From Theodoxus fluviatilis (Eukaryota; Mollusca; Gastropoda; Cycloneritida; Neritidae), in NCBI GenBank assembly GCA_034096865.1, contig JAWQFJ010005692.1:35343-99342 (forward strand): a stretch of DNA of 64,000 bases, written 5' to 3'. Below, piece after piece: positions 1 through 10,481 of this stretch; the first letter of the stretch is position 1, and the number at the start of each line of letters is the position of its first letter. Under the pieces are notes generated by a model. It saw only the letters and a list, made by a program, of their open reading frames with translations, was not told the DNA's origin and searched no databases. The position numbers and the translations under genes were made by a program.

Positions 1-10
1 CTCAAGCTTT

Positions 11-475
11 GTCAGCTCCCTGTAGTGTTCACAGTGCAGTCAAATGGGAAATTTAATGGCACTTACAGGGCAGCTTAAGATCATTGTTTTTGTCATGCGT
101 GACAAGTTCTTCATTCAGCATGTTTTCATTGTTTTGTTTTGTATGCTCAAGTTTTTCTTCAGAGGTGTATGTACATGTGTATGTAGCTTTTTGGGGACTA
201 AGCTAACCATTGCAAAAGCTCTACCCAACATAATACCTTGCCTTTCAGTTCATGTATGTATAATATAATATTCTAGTCATTTGGCAGATTTTGTTTCGGT
301 TCACTTGAACCAATGTCAGCTCCCTGTAGTGTTCACAGTGCAGTCAAATGGGAAATGTAATGGCACTTACAGGGCAGCTTAAGATCATTGTTTTTGTCAT
401 GCATGACAAGTTCTTCATTCAGCTGGTTTTCATTGTTTTGTCTTGTATGCTCAAGTTTTTCTTCAGAGGTGTATG
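11..475 (+). repeat. 161-bp direct repeat, two copies
   Basis: The stretch 11-171 recurs at 315-475 with only a handful of substitutions, separated by a 143-bp AT-rich spacer. Both begin GTCAGCTCCCTGTAGTG and end AGAGGTGTATG. No coding potential is convincing in either copy. It could be a local tandem duplication or two terminal repeats of an unrecognised element; no target duplication or inverted ends are seen. Confidence 0.85.
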
Positions 476-675
476 AGAGCAACGATGGTTGGGCGACAAT
501 GGTTACACGAGTGAAGAACCGTCATGCGACGATAACTGGGTTTAATGAAGAGCGCCGATCATCAGTCGACGATGCGTTGTCCGACAAATTGTAGAGCGAC
601 TGTACTCCACCCCTAACATCACGACTGCTCGTCATTTGACCCATTGTTGTCGTCCAAAACCCGGCATTTCTCGCG

Positions 676-903
676 GTGAAGTGCGAGTTTCATCATGGGG
701 CCTCCTTGCAACTTGTTCACCGAATGCTAAGAAATTTTCGCAGAGAGCGAGTTTTTAGACATAGACTTAATCCGTTAGATATGTACAATGATGATGAACT
801 TTTCCGTCGATTTCGCCTACCAAGGAGAGAGCTTTTGGAGCTCATAGACAATGTTATGCCGAGTCTGAGAGCTGACTCAGGCAGCAGGCTTACATCGGGT
901 TGA
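676..903 (+). pseudogene. PIF/Harbinger transposase, N-terminal fragment
   Basis: The 75-residue reading frame contains an arginine-rich start, then LNPLDMYNDDELFRRFRLPR and RRELLELIDNV. This is the usual beginning of HARBI1-like nucleases, just before the helix-turn-helix region. The frame stops at 901-903, before any catalytic Asp, so it is a truncated remnant. An upstream start cannot be chosen because 476-675 shows no matching sequence. A separate, longer piece of a Harbinger transposase lies at 3176-3761; the two may or may not come from one element. Similarity is judged by eye. Confidence 0.6.
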
Positions 904-964
904 ACGTACCTTACAAAATATGCCACGCGAGCATATTTGCTGCTGCTAAAACTAGTTCAAGGTC

Positions 965-1168
965 TGCTCATCTGCCCCCATGATAAATACAGCATGTAAT
1001 TTTATGTACAATTCTTCAGGTTTTCTATCCTTTTTATTTTTCTTCTTAATATTTGTTTATTAATTATTATGATTAATATTTATTATTATTATTATTATAA
1101 TTATTATTATCATTAGTTATTAATTGTTAATTGTTAATTATTAATTATTTATTGTTAATTACTATGTA

Positions 1169-1218
<50 letters not shown>

Positions 1219-1870
1219 CAATTGTGAAAAGTTTTGGGCAGTCGTATGTGTATACTCCCCTTTCTGAATAAAGATATTAAAAGAGGGGGGGAAAAAAAGA
1301 AAACAGAAACATCTGAAAAAAAAATAAAAACAAAATAAATGGTACTCTTCCTTTAAAGACGACATAAACTTAGAGGACTATCTTACTACAATCTTCATAG
1401 AGAAATTTCGTGATGCACCAATTTCATTCAGATTTTGAGTTAATGACTTAAAAACAACAGGAGATACACAGACATGAGTGATACTCTATGTCCATTTTGC
1501 CAACTGACAGAAAATGAGGAACATTTCCTTTTGAATTGTCATGCAAATGACCATTTATGGAAAAAGTATCTGAAACATGTAGTAGACAAACAGGGAGCCG
1601 TAAGACTTTGTACTTCAATTATGCAAGACTCGGATTCCATGAAATCGAGGTTACTTGCGACGTACATATTTTATGCAATGAAGTTTCGTAAATTGGATGG
1701 ATGATAAGTCGTATTACTTATGAGCCGCCGATAACAGCGAGATTGTCCATGTCATATGAAACCCTTGATGATATGCTATATCATTGTTAAATATTTGTAA
1801 TTGCAGTGGGCCGATGGCCTCAGTAATAAAGTTCAGTTCAGTTTAAAAAAAATAAAAAAAAAAAAAAAAA
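965..1870 (+). mobile_element. 5'-truncated LINE (non-LTR retrotransposon) insertion with poly(A) tail
   Basis: The insert ends in AATAAAGTTCAGTTCAG followed by a long A-rich tail (about 1842-1870) and is flanked by a 17-bp target duplication AAAACTAGTTCAAGGTC at 948-964 and 1871-1887. The uninterrupted target is preserved in the related block at 5939-5955, so the insertion is directly visible by comparison. The 5' part (about 1040-1215) is AT-rich low-complexity DNA ending in (AT)n and poly-T. Coding sequence is limited to the RT C-terminus at 1474-1704. The element is dead on arrival, having lost endonuclease and RT core. Confidence 0.85.
1474..1704 (+). pseudogene. LINE reverse transcriptase C-terminal zinc-knuckle fragment
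   Basis: The 76-residue frame contains CPFCQLTENEEHFLLNCHAN, the C-x2-C...H...C arrangement that follows the RT domain in many animal LINEs. The rest of the polymerase is missing because the insertion is 5'-truncated. The ORF ends about 165 bp before the poly(A) tail, as expected for a 3' UTR. The clade cannot be fixed from this fragment. Confidence 0.7.
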
Positions 1871-2554
1871 AAAACTAGTTCAAGGTCGCAGTGGAAGTGT
1901 GTGGGTCCTTCTCAAATAACATATGCTTCTACCCCTCCCCAAAAGACTCTGACCAAACCCCCTTCTCCCTGCTATTGTATTTTTGGCAGTGGTCGCAGAC
2001 GCCAATCCTTTTTAGGAAAGCGGGACTGTCCGTCTAACCACATAGGAATCTCAGTAATTTTGGAAGGAGACATAGAGACAGAGAACGGAGCAGAGAGAGT
2101 GGCAGACGGGTAGAGGCGAGCGTCCAGCTCGGATCAGAGGGAAAAGGTTTGAGACCTGTGCTGGGCTGCATATGAACCTACTATTTTATGTGGTAACTAC
2201 GTCGTAGTTGTCTACTTCATTGTTAACAGATTTCAGTTGTTTCCCACTACCACAGCAAGGTCTGCATGAGAGCATACTTGGTCGCTACAACGAAGTAACT
2301 GACCCAGATAAAAATTTTATTTTTATCTGGGATATCCCATCTAATGCGCATGCATAGAATCAAAGGGCAATAACCCAACCTTACTGCCACGAAGAAAAAA
2401 TGGCGAGCGAACTTCCAGCCAAGCGTCCCCAAAAAGGCAATTTCAATGATTCAGAGACGATGATCTTGATCGCGGAAGTAAAAATGCGATATAGCATCAT
2501 AAAAGAAAATACAAGAGTAGCAGCTGTTTGCCTCAAAAAACGCGAGGCATGGAA
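1871..2554 (+). repeat. Duplicated block (partner at 5939-6614)
   Basis: About 680 bp are shared with 5939-6614 at an estimated 99% identity. The block runs from the AAACTAGTTCAAGGTC motif through 275 bp of non-coding DNA into the left half of the Harbinger-like element, and breaks off at the codon for the residue after KKREA. The copies differ by only a few substitutions, so the duplication is recent. Confidence 0.9.
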
Positions 2555-3022
2555 GGAGATAACCGACAGCGTGAACGCGGTCGGCGGGTTCAATCGGTCA
2601 GTCGAGAGCACAATGCGTGAGCAGCCATGTTTGTTTTGCTTCGGCGCGTAGATTTATGCGTTGACCTCCATTCCGATTTGTAAAATGCAAGCGCTTCCAC
2701 GACCTATTCATGCATTCAACATACAGCTTTGATAAATTAATGCTGTTCAAAGCTTACATTGTCTTTGGATGGGTTGCTAGTATCCCGAAATCGAGCGTTT
2801 CCTGTGCGAACCGGCAACACGACGGCCATTGAAATTTGCAATGAGTTGTCTACTAAGCCGTGTAGTGCTGATACAGAGCACCACTACATTTTGGGTCGTT
2901 TAGAGGACAACTTAGGAGGTAACTTCGCGTAGTGAGCCTTCATGCAGACCTTACTTCGCAATTTAGTGGCAAACTTCCGATTTAGATGCCTACTACCGTG
3001 TAGTAGGTTCATATGCAGCCCA
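2162..3022 (+). mobile_element. Harbinger-like element with 22-bp perfect terminal inverted repeats
   Basis: Positions 2162-2183 (beginning TGGGCTGCATATGAAC) are the exact reverse complement of 3001-3022. The 861-bp element encodes only a Myb/SANT-like protein (2400-2651). PIF/Harbinger elements normally carry both a Myb-like and a transposase ORF; here the nearest transposase lies just outside the right end (3176). A clean 3-bp target duplication is not visible. It may be a non-autonomous derivative mobilised in trans. Confidence 0.75.
2400..2651 (+). CDS. Myb/SANT-like DNA-binding protein of Harbinger type
   Basis: The 83-residue frame starts MASELPAKRPQ and contains FNDSETMILIAEVKMRY, KKREAWKEITDSVNAVGG and RSVESTMREQ. 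This is the first part of a trihelix/Myb-like domain as in NAIF1 and in the second ORF of PIF/Harbinger transposons, where it binds the element ends and brings in the transposase. The frame stops at 2649-2651, right after the third-helix region, so the usual C-terminal half is missing or lies in another exon. It sits wholly inside the inverted repeats. The same start occurs at 6464 in the truncated copy. Confidence 0.65.
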   Translation: MASELPAKRPQKGNFNDSETMILIAEVKMRYSIIKENTRVAAVCLKKREAWKEITDSVNAVGGFNRSVESTMREQPCLFCFGA

Positions 3023-3175
3023 CTACTGTACACTGCTGAATAAAGATTGTGAACAAATCAGCCGAAGTTGTGTATTCTGCAAGCCAAGTGACCAGCCATC
3101 CCCCTTCAAGCTTGTGCGCCAAAAGACCACTACAGCCAAGGAGCCAAAGGTATTTATGAGAGAGAGAGAGAAGAA
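3023..3175 (+). other. Gap between Harbinger-like element and transposase
   Basis: No gene is seen here. It contains an AATAAA at 3041 and a short (GA)n run just before the transposase reading frame. Confidence 0.5.
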
Positions 3176-3761
3176 TTGTCAGACTCAGAGACAAAGCAAG
3201 AGGCCCATTACAACACCTTTGCTGAAGATCTCGACTACGTTATCGACCGGAAAGGGAGTCTGCCTGCCAGCATGCAAATGCTGATAGCTCTTCGATTTTT
3301 TGCAACGGGGAGCTTCCAGGAAGTGGTTGCTGATACATTTGGTGTATCAAAAGGAACCGTGTGCACAGTCATCCACAAAGTGTCAGCAGTACTAGTGGCA
3401 TCTATGGAGCGATATGTCAAGTTCGACAGACAAGAACCAACAGAGGAAACAAAGAGGAAGTTTTTCAATATGAAGCCTGGATTTGCTGGACTGATCGGGT
3501 GCATAGACTGCACACGTGAAAATAATTGCCCCATCCGAGTACGAAGGCATCCTCGTGAACAGGAAAGGATACCACAGTATCAATGTTCAACTGATCTGTG
3601 ATGCAGACATGAAGATCCTGAACGTTGTTGCTTCGGATCCAGGAAGCTTCCATGATGCGAAGATACTGCGAGAGAGTGCAGTATTTACTGCTTTTGAGGA
3701 TCTGAAAGGACCACCACTCATTGGCCATCTGCTTGTGGACAGCGGATACATGCTCAGGTAA
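3176..3761 (+). pseudogene. PIF/Harbinger transposase (DDE_Tnp_4) with frameshift
   Basis: The first frame (3176 to about 3510) gives the helix-turn-helix region (LIALRFFATGSFQEVVADTF, GVSKGTVCTVIHKV) and the first catalytic Asp in GCIDCT. A 2-nt deletion-like shift near 3510 moves the protein into the frame of 3516-3761, which carries YEGILVNRKGYHSINVQL, SDPGSFHDAKILRES and the second Asp in LLVDSGY. The frame then meets a GT (AGGTAACC), possibly an intron donor. The third catalytic residue and C-terminus are not found. The usual length is near 350 residues; about 195 are present. Because of the shift it is called a pseudogene. Confidence 0.85.
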
Positions 3762-3976
3762 CCATTCTTAGAATTGAATTGATCAGAAAACAAGAGCACT
3801 AGGCCTACATCTGTGCCACAATTAAACAGCCAGTTTTTGCAACAATTGGTTTTTTTAATGATTAGAATATTGTCATGTTTTTGTCTGAGCTTCTTTTGAC
3901 GTTTAGCACCTGCTAGTCCCAATGACGTGCCATATGAAACTTTCACTTGTAGACAGAAATTGCATTATTGCGCCAT

Positions 3977-4697
3977 GCATCAGTGGCAGCAGGAAGGTGA
4001 AGATGCTGCAGAAGAGCATCGTTTGTCTTGCTCTGCCAGAGGTAGGCATATTGAGTGATGATATTCTATTGCTTTACTTATGTATTTATTGTTCCTAGAT
4101 ATTTTCTGAGTCAGTCTTGATACATCAGCCCACTCTCATTCTGTATACACAGAATCATAAAGAAGTGTATTAAAATATCAAAAATGATAGATACTATTAT
4201 TATCTAATGTCCTAATCATAGAACTTCAAAGTACGCTGTGTGAGTGTGTATGGTGAGTTTCCCCGAATAAAATTCTGTTCATATCTTATTGGCAAATACA
4301 TATTGTATTCTGCAGATGCCAACTCCGCCAATTGCGATACCCAGGAAAGACTTTCGTGGTGACCTCGAAAGGGCGGGTCTCATCCAGGAGGTTTTTTTTA
4401 CAAACCTCGAATCCCCTGCCAGTCTGTACAAGCTGATAGGGGACACCTTTCGAGATCTGTTTGAACTTGACATGGATGAGCCCCTCCAGTTCCAGTATAT
4501 GTGGTAAGAATGTTTTTAGCAGTTTTTAATTTAGCATTTGTTATGTATGTATCACATTATTTATTATTTATTTTTTGTTATGTCGGCAGTTAAAAATCCA
4601 AACCCTTAAGTAAAAGAAAGTGTTATCCCTCCAGCTTCCTAAGCTGGATGGTACTGCAGACTTTATTGCTCTGTCTGTGTGTGGGTCTGTCTCAACT
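3977..4697 (+). repeat. Exon-bearing duplicated block, copy A (copy B 17957-18678)
   Basis: 721 bp are shared with 17957-18678 at about 98% identity. The block contains a possible exon end (SCSARG then GTAGGCAT), an intron-like stretch and a complete internal exon (4316-4503) with consensus splice sites, followed by intron sequence. The right edge in both copies is GTGGGTCTGTCTCAACT; beyond it the copies diverge completely. Confidence 0.9.
4316..4503 (+). CDS. Internal exon of an unrecognised gene, copy A
   Basis: The exon lies between an acceptor ending TTCTGCAG and the donor GTAAGAATG. It reads MPTPPIAIPRKDFRGDLERA, then GLIQEVFFTNLESPASLYKL and ends LDMDEPLQFQYM, open in one frame with a phase-2 end. 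No family is recognised with confidence. The intact splice sites and open frame in two separated copies suggest that a host-gene exon has been copied, perhaps by a transposon. Copy B has ATA in place of the first ATG and a Val-to-Phe change. Confidence 0.5.
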
Positions 4698-4719
4698 GAG
4701 CGCTATCGGTAAAACCTGA

Positions 4720-4830
4720 AGAAAAAAATTTTTAAGTAACAAAAATGTTATGGTTTTTTTGGCGTTTTAGGACAAAATAATCAAAATGGCCTTAAGAACT
4801 TTTGACCCAAAAAATCCCGCAATAGCGGTC
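4720..4830 (+). repeat. Direct repeat flanking the AGGTCA element (partner 5697-5820)
   Basis: Both copies hold GGCGTTTTAGGA, ATCAAAATGG and TTAAGAACTTTTGACC in the same order with small differences. The AGGTCA-rich element lies between them. The other two copies of that element lack these flanks, so the repeat belongs to the target. Confidence 0.75.
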
Positions 4831-4850
4831 CCCCGCAATAGAAAAAAAAA

Positions 4851-5694
4851 CAAGAAGGGCAAAGCCCATACGACTCACATGCTTGACCTTGACCTTTATA
4901 TGACCTTGACCTTCAGGTGACCTTCAAGGTCAAGGTCAAACAACTAAACCTACCAATGACATCATACACAAAGAAATGCTTTACACATTTTCCCTACCAA
5001 AATACATGTGACCTTGACCCAAGGTCAAGGTCATCCAAGGTCATGCAACACAAAGCTGTTCATTCAAGACATAGGAAGCACAATGGTGCTTATTGGCACT
5101 TTCTACCATGAAATATAGTCACTTTTAGTGGTTCACTACCCCATTTTGGTCACATTTCATAAGGGTCAAAGTGACCTTGACCTTGATGATATGTGACCAA
5201 ATGTGTCTCATGATGAAAGTATAACATGTGCCCCACATAATTATTAAGTTTGAAACAGTTATCTTCCATAGTTCAGGGTCAAGGTCACTTCAAAATATGT
5301 ATACAATCCAACTTTGAAGAGCTCCTGTGACCTTGACCTTGAGGCAAGGTCAACCAAACTGGTATCAAAAGATAGGGCTTGCTTTGACCTATATACCACT
5401 TGTAGCTAAGGTCGCCATTCTCAATAACGTGGGAGAAAATTGGGAAAATGTGAAAAATGACTGTTTTTTAGACCACATTTATGGCTCCTGTGACCTTGAC
5501 CTTGAAGCAAGGTCAAGTCACTATGTATGTTTTTTGAGGCCTTGTCATCATACACCATCATGCCACATTTGGTGTTGATAGACTTAATAGTCTCCGAGAA
5601 AAATCCAACGTTTAAGTTTTTTACGGACGCCCGGACGGACGGACGACACGGCTCAGTACATAGACTCACTTTTGCTTCGCATGTGAGTCAAAAA
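4851..5694 (+). mobile_element. AGGTCA-rich interspersed element, copy 1
   Basis: About 840 bp, nearly identical to 34851-35698 and 63228-64000. It begins CAAGAAGGGCAAAGCCC and ends GCATGTGAGTCAAAA. Near the ends, GACTCACATGC (4872-4882) and GCATGTGAGTC (5679-5689) form an 11-bp inverted repeat, suggesting a MITE-like DNA element. The interior carries more than 20 copies of AGGTCA or its complement, often paired as AAGGTCAAGGTCA or its reverse, plus a GACGGACGGACG tract near the right end. The short ORFs in it are shadows. No target duplication is identified. Confidence 0.85.
4881..5520. promoter_or_regulatory. Dense nuclear-receptor-type half-sites inside copy 1
   Basis: Clusters at 4882-4942, 5009-5045, 5165-5185, 5275-5290, 5328-5355 and 5488-5520 contain AGGTCA half-sites, many as TCAAGGTCA, the extended monomer site bound by FTZ-F1/SF-1 and ERR-type receptors. 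Opposed orientations also make hairpins, for example 4903-4942. Receptor binding is an inference from the motif only. Confidence 0.45.
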
Positions 5695-5696
5695 CG

Positions 5697-5935
5697 AAAA
5701 AATTTCTAAGTTTAAAAAAAAGTAACAAAATTTATGGTTTTTGGGGGCGTTTTAGGAGAAAAGAATCAAAATGGCTTTAAGAACTTTTGACCAAAAAAAA
5801 ATCCCGCAAAAGCGATGCGGGAATTTATTCTCGAGTAAGTCAGTGGCACTCGACACGTTTTTTATTTGTGTTGTCTCACACGGTTTTTTTTCTTATCATA
5901 TTGTATTGAATGGACATAAATATTTGCTGCTGCTA
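5697..5935 (+). other. Right flank repeat and unassigned sequence
   Basis: 5697-5820 repeats 4720-4830. The remainder (5821-5917) shows no recognisable gene. A short ORF here overlaps the repeat and is not supported. Confidence 0.5.
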
Positions 5936-5938
5936 AAA

Positions 5939-6614
5939 CTAGTTCAAGGTCGCAGTGGAAGTGTGTGGGTCCTTCTCAAAGAACATATGCTTCTACCCCT
6001 CCCCAAAAGACTCTGACCAAACCCCCTTCTCCCTGCTATTGTATTTTTGGCAGTGGTCGCAGACGCCAATCCTTTTTAGGAAAGCGGGACTGTCCGTCTA
6101 ACCACATAGGAATCTCAGTAATTTTGGAAGGAGACATAGAGACAGAGAACGGAGCAGAGAGAGTGGCAGACGGGTAGAGGCGAGCGTCCAGCTCGGATCA
6201 GAGGGAAAAGGTTTGAGACCTGTGCTGGGCTGCATATGAACCTACTATTTTATGTGGTAACTACGTCGTAGTTGTCTACTTCATTGTTAACAGATTTCAG
6301 TTGTTTCCCACTACCACAGCAAGGTCTGCATGAGAGCATACTTGGTCGCTACAACGAAGTAACTGACCCAGATAAAAATTTTATTTTTATCTGGGATATC
6401 CCATCTAATGCGCATGCGTAGAATCAAAGGGCAATAACCCAACCTTACTGCCACGAAGAAAAAATGGCGAGCAAACTTCCAGCCAAGCGTCCCCAAAAAG
6501 GCAATTTCAATGATTCAGAGACGATGATCTTGATCGCGGAAGTAAAAATGCGATATAGCATCATAAAAGAAAATACAAGAGTAGCAGCTGTTTGCCTCAA
6601 GAAACGCGAGGCAT
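5939..6614 (+). repeat. Duplicated block, second copy, with truncated Harbinger-like element
   Basis: Partner of 1871-2554, without the LINE insertion. It contains the left inverted repeat at 6226 (TGGGCTGCATATG) and the start of the Myb-like ORF at 6464, but ends after KKREA at about 6614. The right half and right inverted repeat are absent. Just upstream, 5918-5938 also matches 927-947. Confidence 0.9.
6464..6614 (+). pseudogene. Truncated Myb/SANT-like ORF, second copy
   Basis: Begins MASKLPAKRPQ and matches the first 50 residues of the protein at 2400-2651, including FNDSETMILIAEVKMRY. It then reads into unrelated DNA, so the second half of the DNA-binding domain is gone. A longer frame to 6856 exists only through this read-through. 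Confidence 0.75.
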
Positions 6615-7065
6615 CTCCCACTGTCCAAACTGTCCCTTTCACGTCAACCCAAAACCCCTTACGACCGATCACCCCCGTCTCATGGCATCCCTCTGCGTCA
6701 AGTCGCAGAACAGGGAACGACGGACACAAGGTGCCCACGACCGTCGGACCTCCCTTGGTCAGGTGGGCTCCAGTTGATGAGTGCCGCTGGGAACCTTCGC
6801 TGTCGACGACAGCTATGAAGAGTGGTGGGGACCTTAGGCGACGCCGACAGCAATGAGGAGCATCGAGGACTGGGGATGGGGACGACAGCGATGCAGAACA
6901 TCGACGACTTGGTTGGTGCAGGTCGTAGAGCCATGCAACTCAAACAACATCCCAGCGAAAACTACACAAAGACATTTACACACAACCAATACTCACATGA
7001 AAGAACCCTGTCCTTTCCCTGGTGATGATTTCTGTTGGTCTACACCAAACAAAGACAAAATAGTC
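6615..7065. other. Unassigned sequence left of solo LTR 1
   Basis: GC-moderate sequence with no recognised protein. It would be continuous with 10016 onward if the solo LTR and one target duplication were taken out, so it is the older target. Confidence 0.4.
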
Positions 7066-7130
7066 TGTCGTATGATAGGCGACAATGAAGGGTGATGTGG
7101 GTTATTCGTCCCCTTTGTAAATAAGTAGTG

Positions 7131-7137
7131 TATAAAT
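7131..7137 (+). promoter_or_regulatory. TATA box of LTR 1
   Basis: TATAAATTTT follows GTAAATAAGTAGTG 65 bp into the unit and is kept in LTR 2 (12650-12656). It is the only good TATA candidate near the left end. Confidence 0.5.
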
Positions 7138-9791
7138 TTTCTCCGTGTTGACGCTCGTGCATTTGCCGCCGCGGGCGTGGCTAGCGTGTAGCGGAGTGGT
7201 CGCTGTATCACTCTGAGGGGGATACGGGGGGTCTCCGAAGGGGGGTATGAGTTGAATCTGCGGGGTTCACTCGATCTCTCGCAAGGGGGGCTGATAGCCC
7301 GCCAGGTTTCGTTAAGTAGTGATTGGAGAAGATCGGAGAGGCGGGAAATTCCTCATTAGTGATTGGTGAATAATCACGTGAGAAGAAGACACCGAGGCTC
7401 GATTGCGCCTTAGCGCGCAGATGCATTCGGTCGACCCTGGACGGAGGGAGCGAGCGCACATCCCCGGTGTCGCTAACGCTGAAGCTGCACGGTGCGGCTT
7501 ATGGGCGAAGTCTGGTCGCCCATGGTGGAATTTTCTCCGTGTTCAACTACTAGTCCGAGTTGACACGTGAGAAGGGGAGAGGAGTCTTCCTGGAGACTAG
7601 GACGAAGTTTTCCGTGGATCACACCACAGCCTGGACTGAGGTGATTATTGCCGTCTCGCCATATTGCTTTTTGCCACGTGGGGTATTTGATCGTTAATCC
7701 GGGCGGGGAATAGGTCATCCGTTTGGGTATGGGTGATTCGTATCTTTAAAGTCTGAAGTAAATCCATGTGGGAATGATTTATCGACTTATTTTATGAGTG
7801 AATGAATGTTAACTCGAATTTTCTTGCCGGGAATGAGTAAGCAGTTCAACTAGGGCGGCTGGACTAAATGCATCGCTAAAATATTGAATCTCGTTCGAGT
7901 AAATTCTATGGGGGAAAAGGGTAATTGCTTATTGGGGCAAAACGTTGTGTGTTGCAGGCTGAGAAAATTGCTGGAATAGCTGTTGGGCTGTTTGGCTATT
8001 CACGTTTGGGCGCCTTAGCTACGGAGCTAGTGGCTGCGTGTCGGGTTACCTACGGTCCACTGATCCACCAGTCTACTTTCGTGCCTACGGAATTCCCCGA
8101 GTACTGCATCTTCTTGGTGGAGCCCTGCAGTGCTGTCTTCCCGAGCCCACGCGGGTGGAGTTCGTGGCATCTGGACGCCTCCGAGGGAATGCTACGCCGA
8201 CTGTGAGAAGTCCGAGCGTGAGGCTGGAGCGTCGGTTGAAACAGTAGTGTTTCGTCTAGCCGTCTAGTCCCAACGGCTGGTGCAAGTATCGTTTTCTTGT
8301 TCGTTATGACAGGTCGGGAACTGCTTGGTTAAGAGTCTAACGAAGTCCACTTTGGGTAAAGTGAGAGAAGTCCGCACAAGCGGCCTGAACAATTAGGAGG
8401 ACATTGTATCAGAGGCAGAGAGAGGGGGGGATCGCTAGCGTGTACATTCGTTGTAGGCGATGTCGTAACGCGGCTATATTGTCACAGGCGAATATGTGAC
8501 GAGAGGGGAGCGATTTATAAACTGGTTCTTCCGTAGGACGATATTTATCGCTCTAGCTCTGAATGACTGTGGTATTTCTGCCGTGGCTTGGAATCGCCTT
8601 CTAAACTGTTATTGACTTGAGGGAATTAAGCGTAGTGCTTGCAAGTCAGGGAAAGGAATCTCACGACAGACAAGAGAGGGAAAGGACTTTATTTATGGGA
8701 AGGGGTTCTATCTTGTCTGGACACCGGGCGACGCCCGACGTGTGTTGGTTATGTGAGTATTAGCCGAGACTTCAGAGAAACTGTGGTTGAGTGCAGTGAC
8801 TTGTTCGAGTGTTTTGGGAACAGTGTCTTCTTTTCAGGGGAACTGAAAAGAGGTGGAAGTGAGTTTGGTTATTTTAGGGATTCTTTTGTGAGATTTATTT
8901 GCATTTTTTTTATTGCTGTGCTGTTCTGGCCACGTGAGCTCGGAGGAAAGCCACGTGGAGGTCAGAGTACGCTGGACTGGAAAGCGTGCGTTTGGCGAGG
9001 GATTGGTAAGGTTGCTCCTTTTATCTAGTCTCTTCATTTACCGTTTATTCGACGTAGAGTGTTACACGTGTGAGCGTGAGTTCGTGTGAGCTGCCGGACG
9101 AGGAACGTCCGCTTGCGTGAAAGCTGAGTGGAGTGGGTGCACGCTCGCTTTGTTTACGTTTTCTTTTGGCTGCCTGCTGTTCGGCTAGTGACGTCACCAC
9201 TGGCGGAAGTAGGGGAAGCCGGAGGGGAAGGGGGTTCCCTGGAATGCCGCGCCGCCGCGCGCGCTGTTGTGTACGAGAGAGCGAGTGACTGGCGGCTGCT
9301 ATACTCGCTGTTGTGTATGGGAGAGGGAGTGACTGACGGTCACGTCTTAGTTGCTGATGTTGTTGTGTTTTATTTCTGCGTTTAAAAGAATTATTGCTAG
9401 TTCTGAAGGGGTGTCAGAATTTGTAGTAGGAGTGGTTGTGGAGTATTGTGTTGGTTTTATAGTTGAATTTATTTCAGTTTCGGGCGAGATTGTGAGTGGA
9501 AGAGGAAATAGGGAGATTGTTATTTTTTGCACCTTATTCATTACCCTAGTCACTGGTGACTTAGGTGTTGTTTGAATAGAGGTATTGGTGGTTGTTGATT
9601 TGTTTCCCATTTCCCTGTTTGAGGATTCGTTGTTGTTTATTTGCTTGTGATTCCTGACAGGAAGCAGAGGAGTGCCACCTTACCTGCTGCCTGTCTTTCC
9701 TTTGGTTTATTTTGCTTTCTTTTCTGTTTGCACTTTTATTCAGCTTTCCCTCCTTTGCGGTCCAGTGCCGCCAGGAGGTGCCTTAGCCTTG

Positions 9792-9797
9792 AATAAA
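9792..9797 (+). terminator. Poly(A) signal of LTR 1
   Basis: AATAAA in the context CCTTGAATAAACTTG, 214 bp before the right end. The same signal is kept at 15272-15277 in LTR 2. Confidence 0.55.
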
Positions 9798-10015
9798 CTT
9801 GTTAATTGTTTTCAACTTGATTCAGTGGTCTGTAATTTATTGGAGTCTTGGATTTTGCTTACTGTTTGTGGTGTCCCCCCAAGGAGTGGAGGTTGGTTTA
9901 GTTGTAAACCATTTTTTGTTTATCAGGGTTACATCTCCCGGAGACGATTATATCGTTCTCTGGGAAGACCCCTTTAACTTCTGAAGTTTTAGATAAGCAT
10001 AAACGCGACATAGTC

Positions 10016-10460
10016 TTTTAACTCTACTGGGCTGACATAAGCCACGCCACACACCGGGCTGACAGCAGTCACACCACGATTCCTGCAACACTCCCAAGAG
10101 CGAGGTTGCCTTCGCGCCCATAAATCAGCGACTGACAATATAAAACCCTCACCCCCAAAAGAAAACGTGATCATCTCAGGCAACTTCTTCTTTCCACAAA
10201 TTCCCGTGCGAAACCGCGCCGAGCTCGCTCACCCCGTCCATTCGCACGCGGAACGGGAAACGCACAGAAGAGGCACGTGACAACGCATCACAAACACCCT
10301 ACACACCACGCACACACACACAAATCCGCCCACCCCAAAATTAACCCCTTCACCACTAGCAACCTGCTCGCGATATGCATAAAGTAACATGCACCACAGA
10401 TTTTACGTAAGTTTTGTTTTGTTTTTTATGTGTGTTTACAGAGATCTGCATGCTGAGACG
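10016..10460. other. Unassigned sequence upstream of the SWIM/YqaJ ORF
   Basis: Contains a CA-rich patch near 10310 and, at its end, a polypyrimidine tract with TTTACAG (about 10435-10441), a plausible acceptor for the following exon. No gene is seen. Confidence 0.4.
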
Positions 10461-10481
10461 AAGATGCCCTAGCTGCTGAAG

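Larger units (their letters stand above)
7066..10010 (+). mobile_element. Solo LTR 1 (2.9-kb LTR-type unit), TSD TAGTC
   Basis: The unit starts TGTCG and ends CGACA, the TG...CA ends expected of an LTR. It is flanked by TAGTC at 7061-7065 and 10011-10015. A closely related unit lies at 12585-15493 with a different 5-bp duplication, so these are two independent insertions. No gag, pol or env is found inside; ORFs (for example 8639-9028) are not kept in the second copy. A TATA box near the left end and an AATAAA near the right end suggest an almost full-length transcript. A non-coding LTR-like element rather than a recombined solo LTR remains possible. Confidence 0.85.

Noticed and set aside
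4917..5111. 64-codon ORF kept in all three AGGTCA elements
   Set aside because: The element copies are almost identical as DNA, and the frame is built from the half-site repeats, so conservation gives no evidence for a protein.
8639..9028. 129-codon ORF in solo LTR 1
   Set aside because: The second LTR copy loses the frame after about 75 codons and no family is recognisable.
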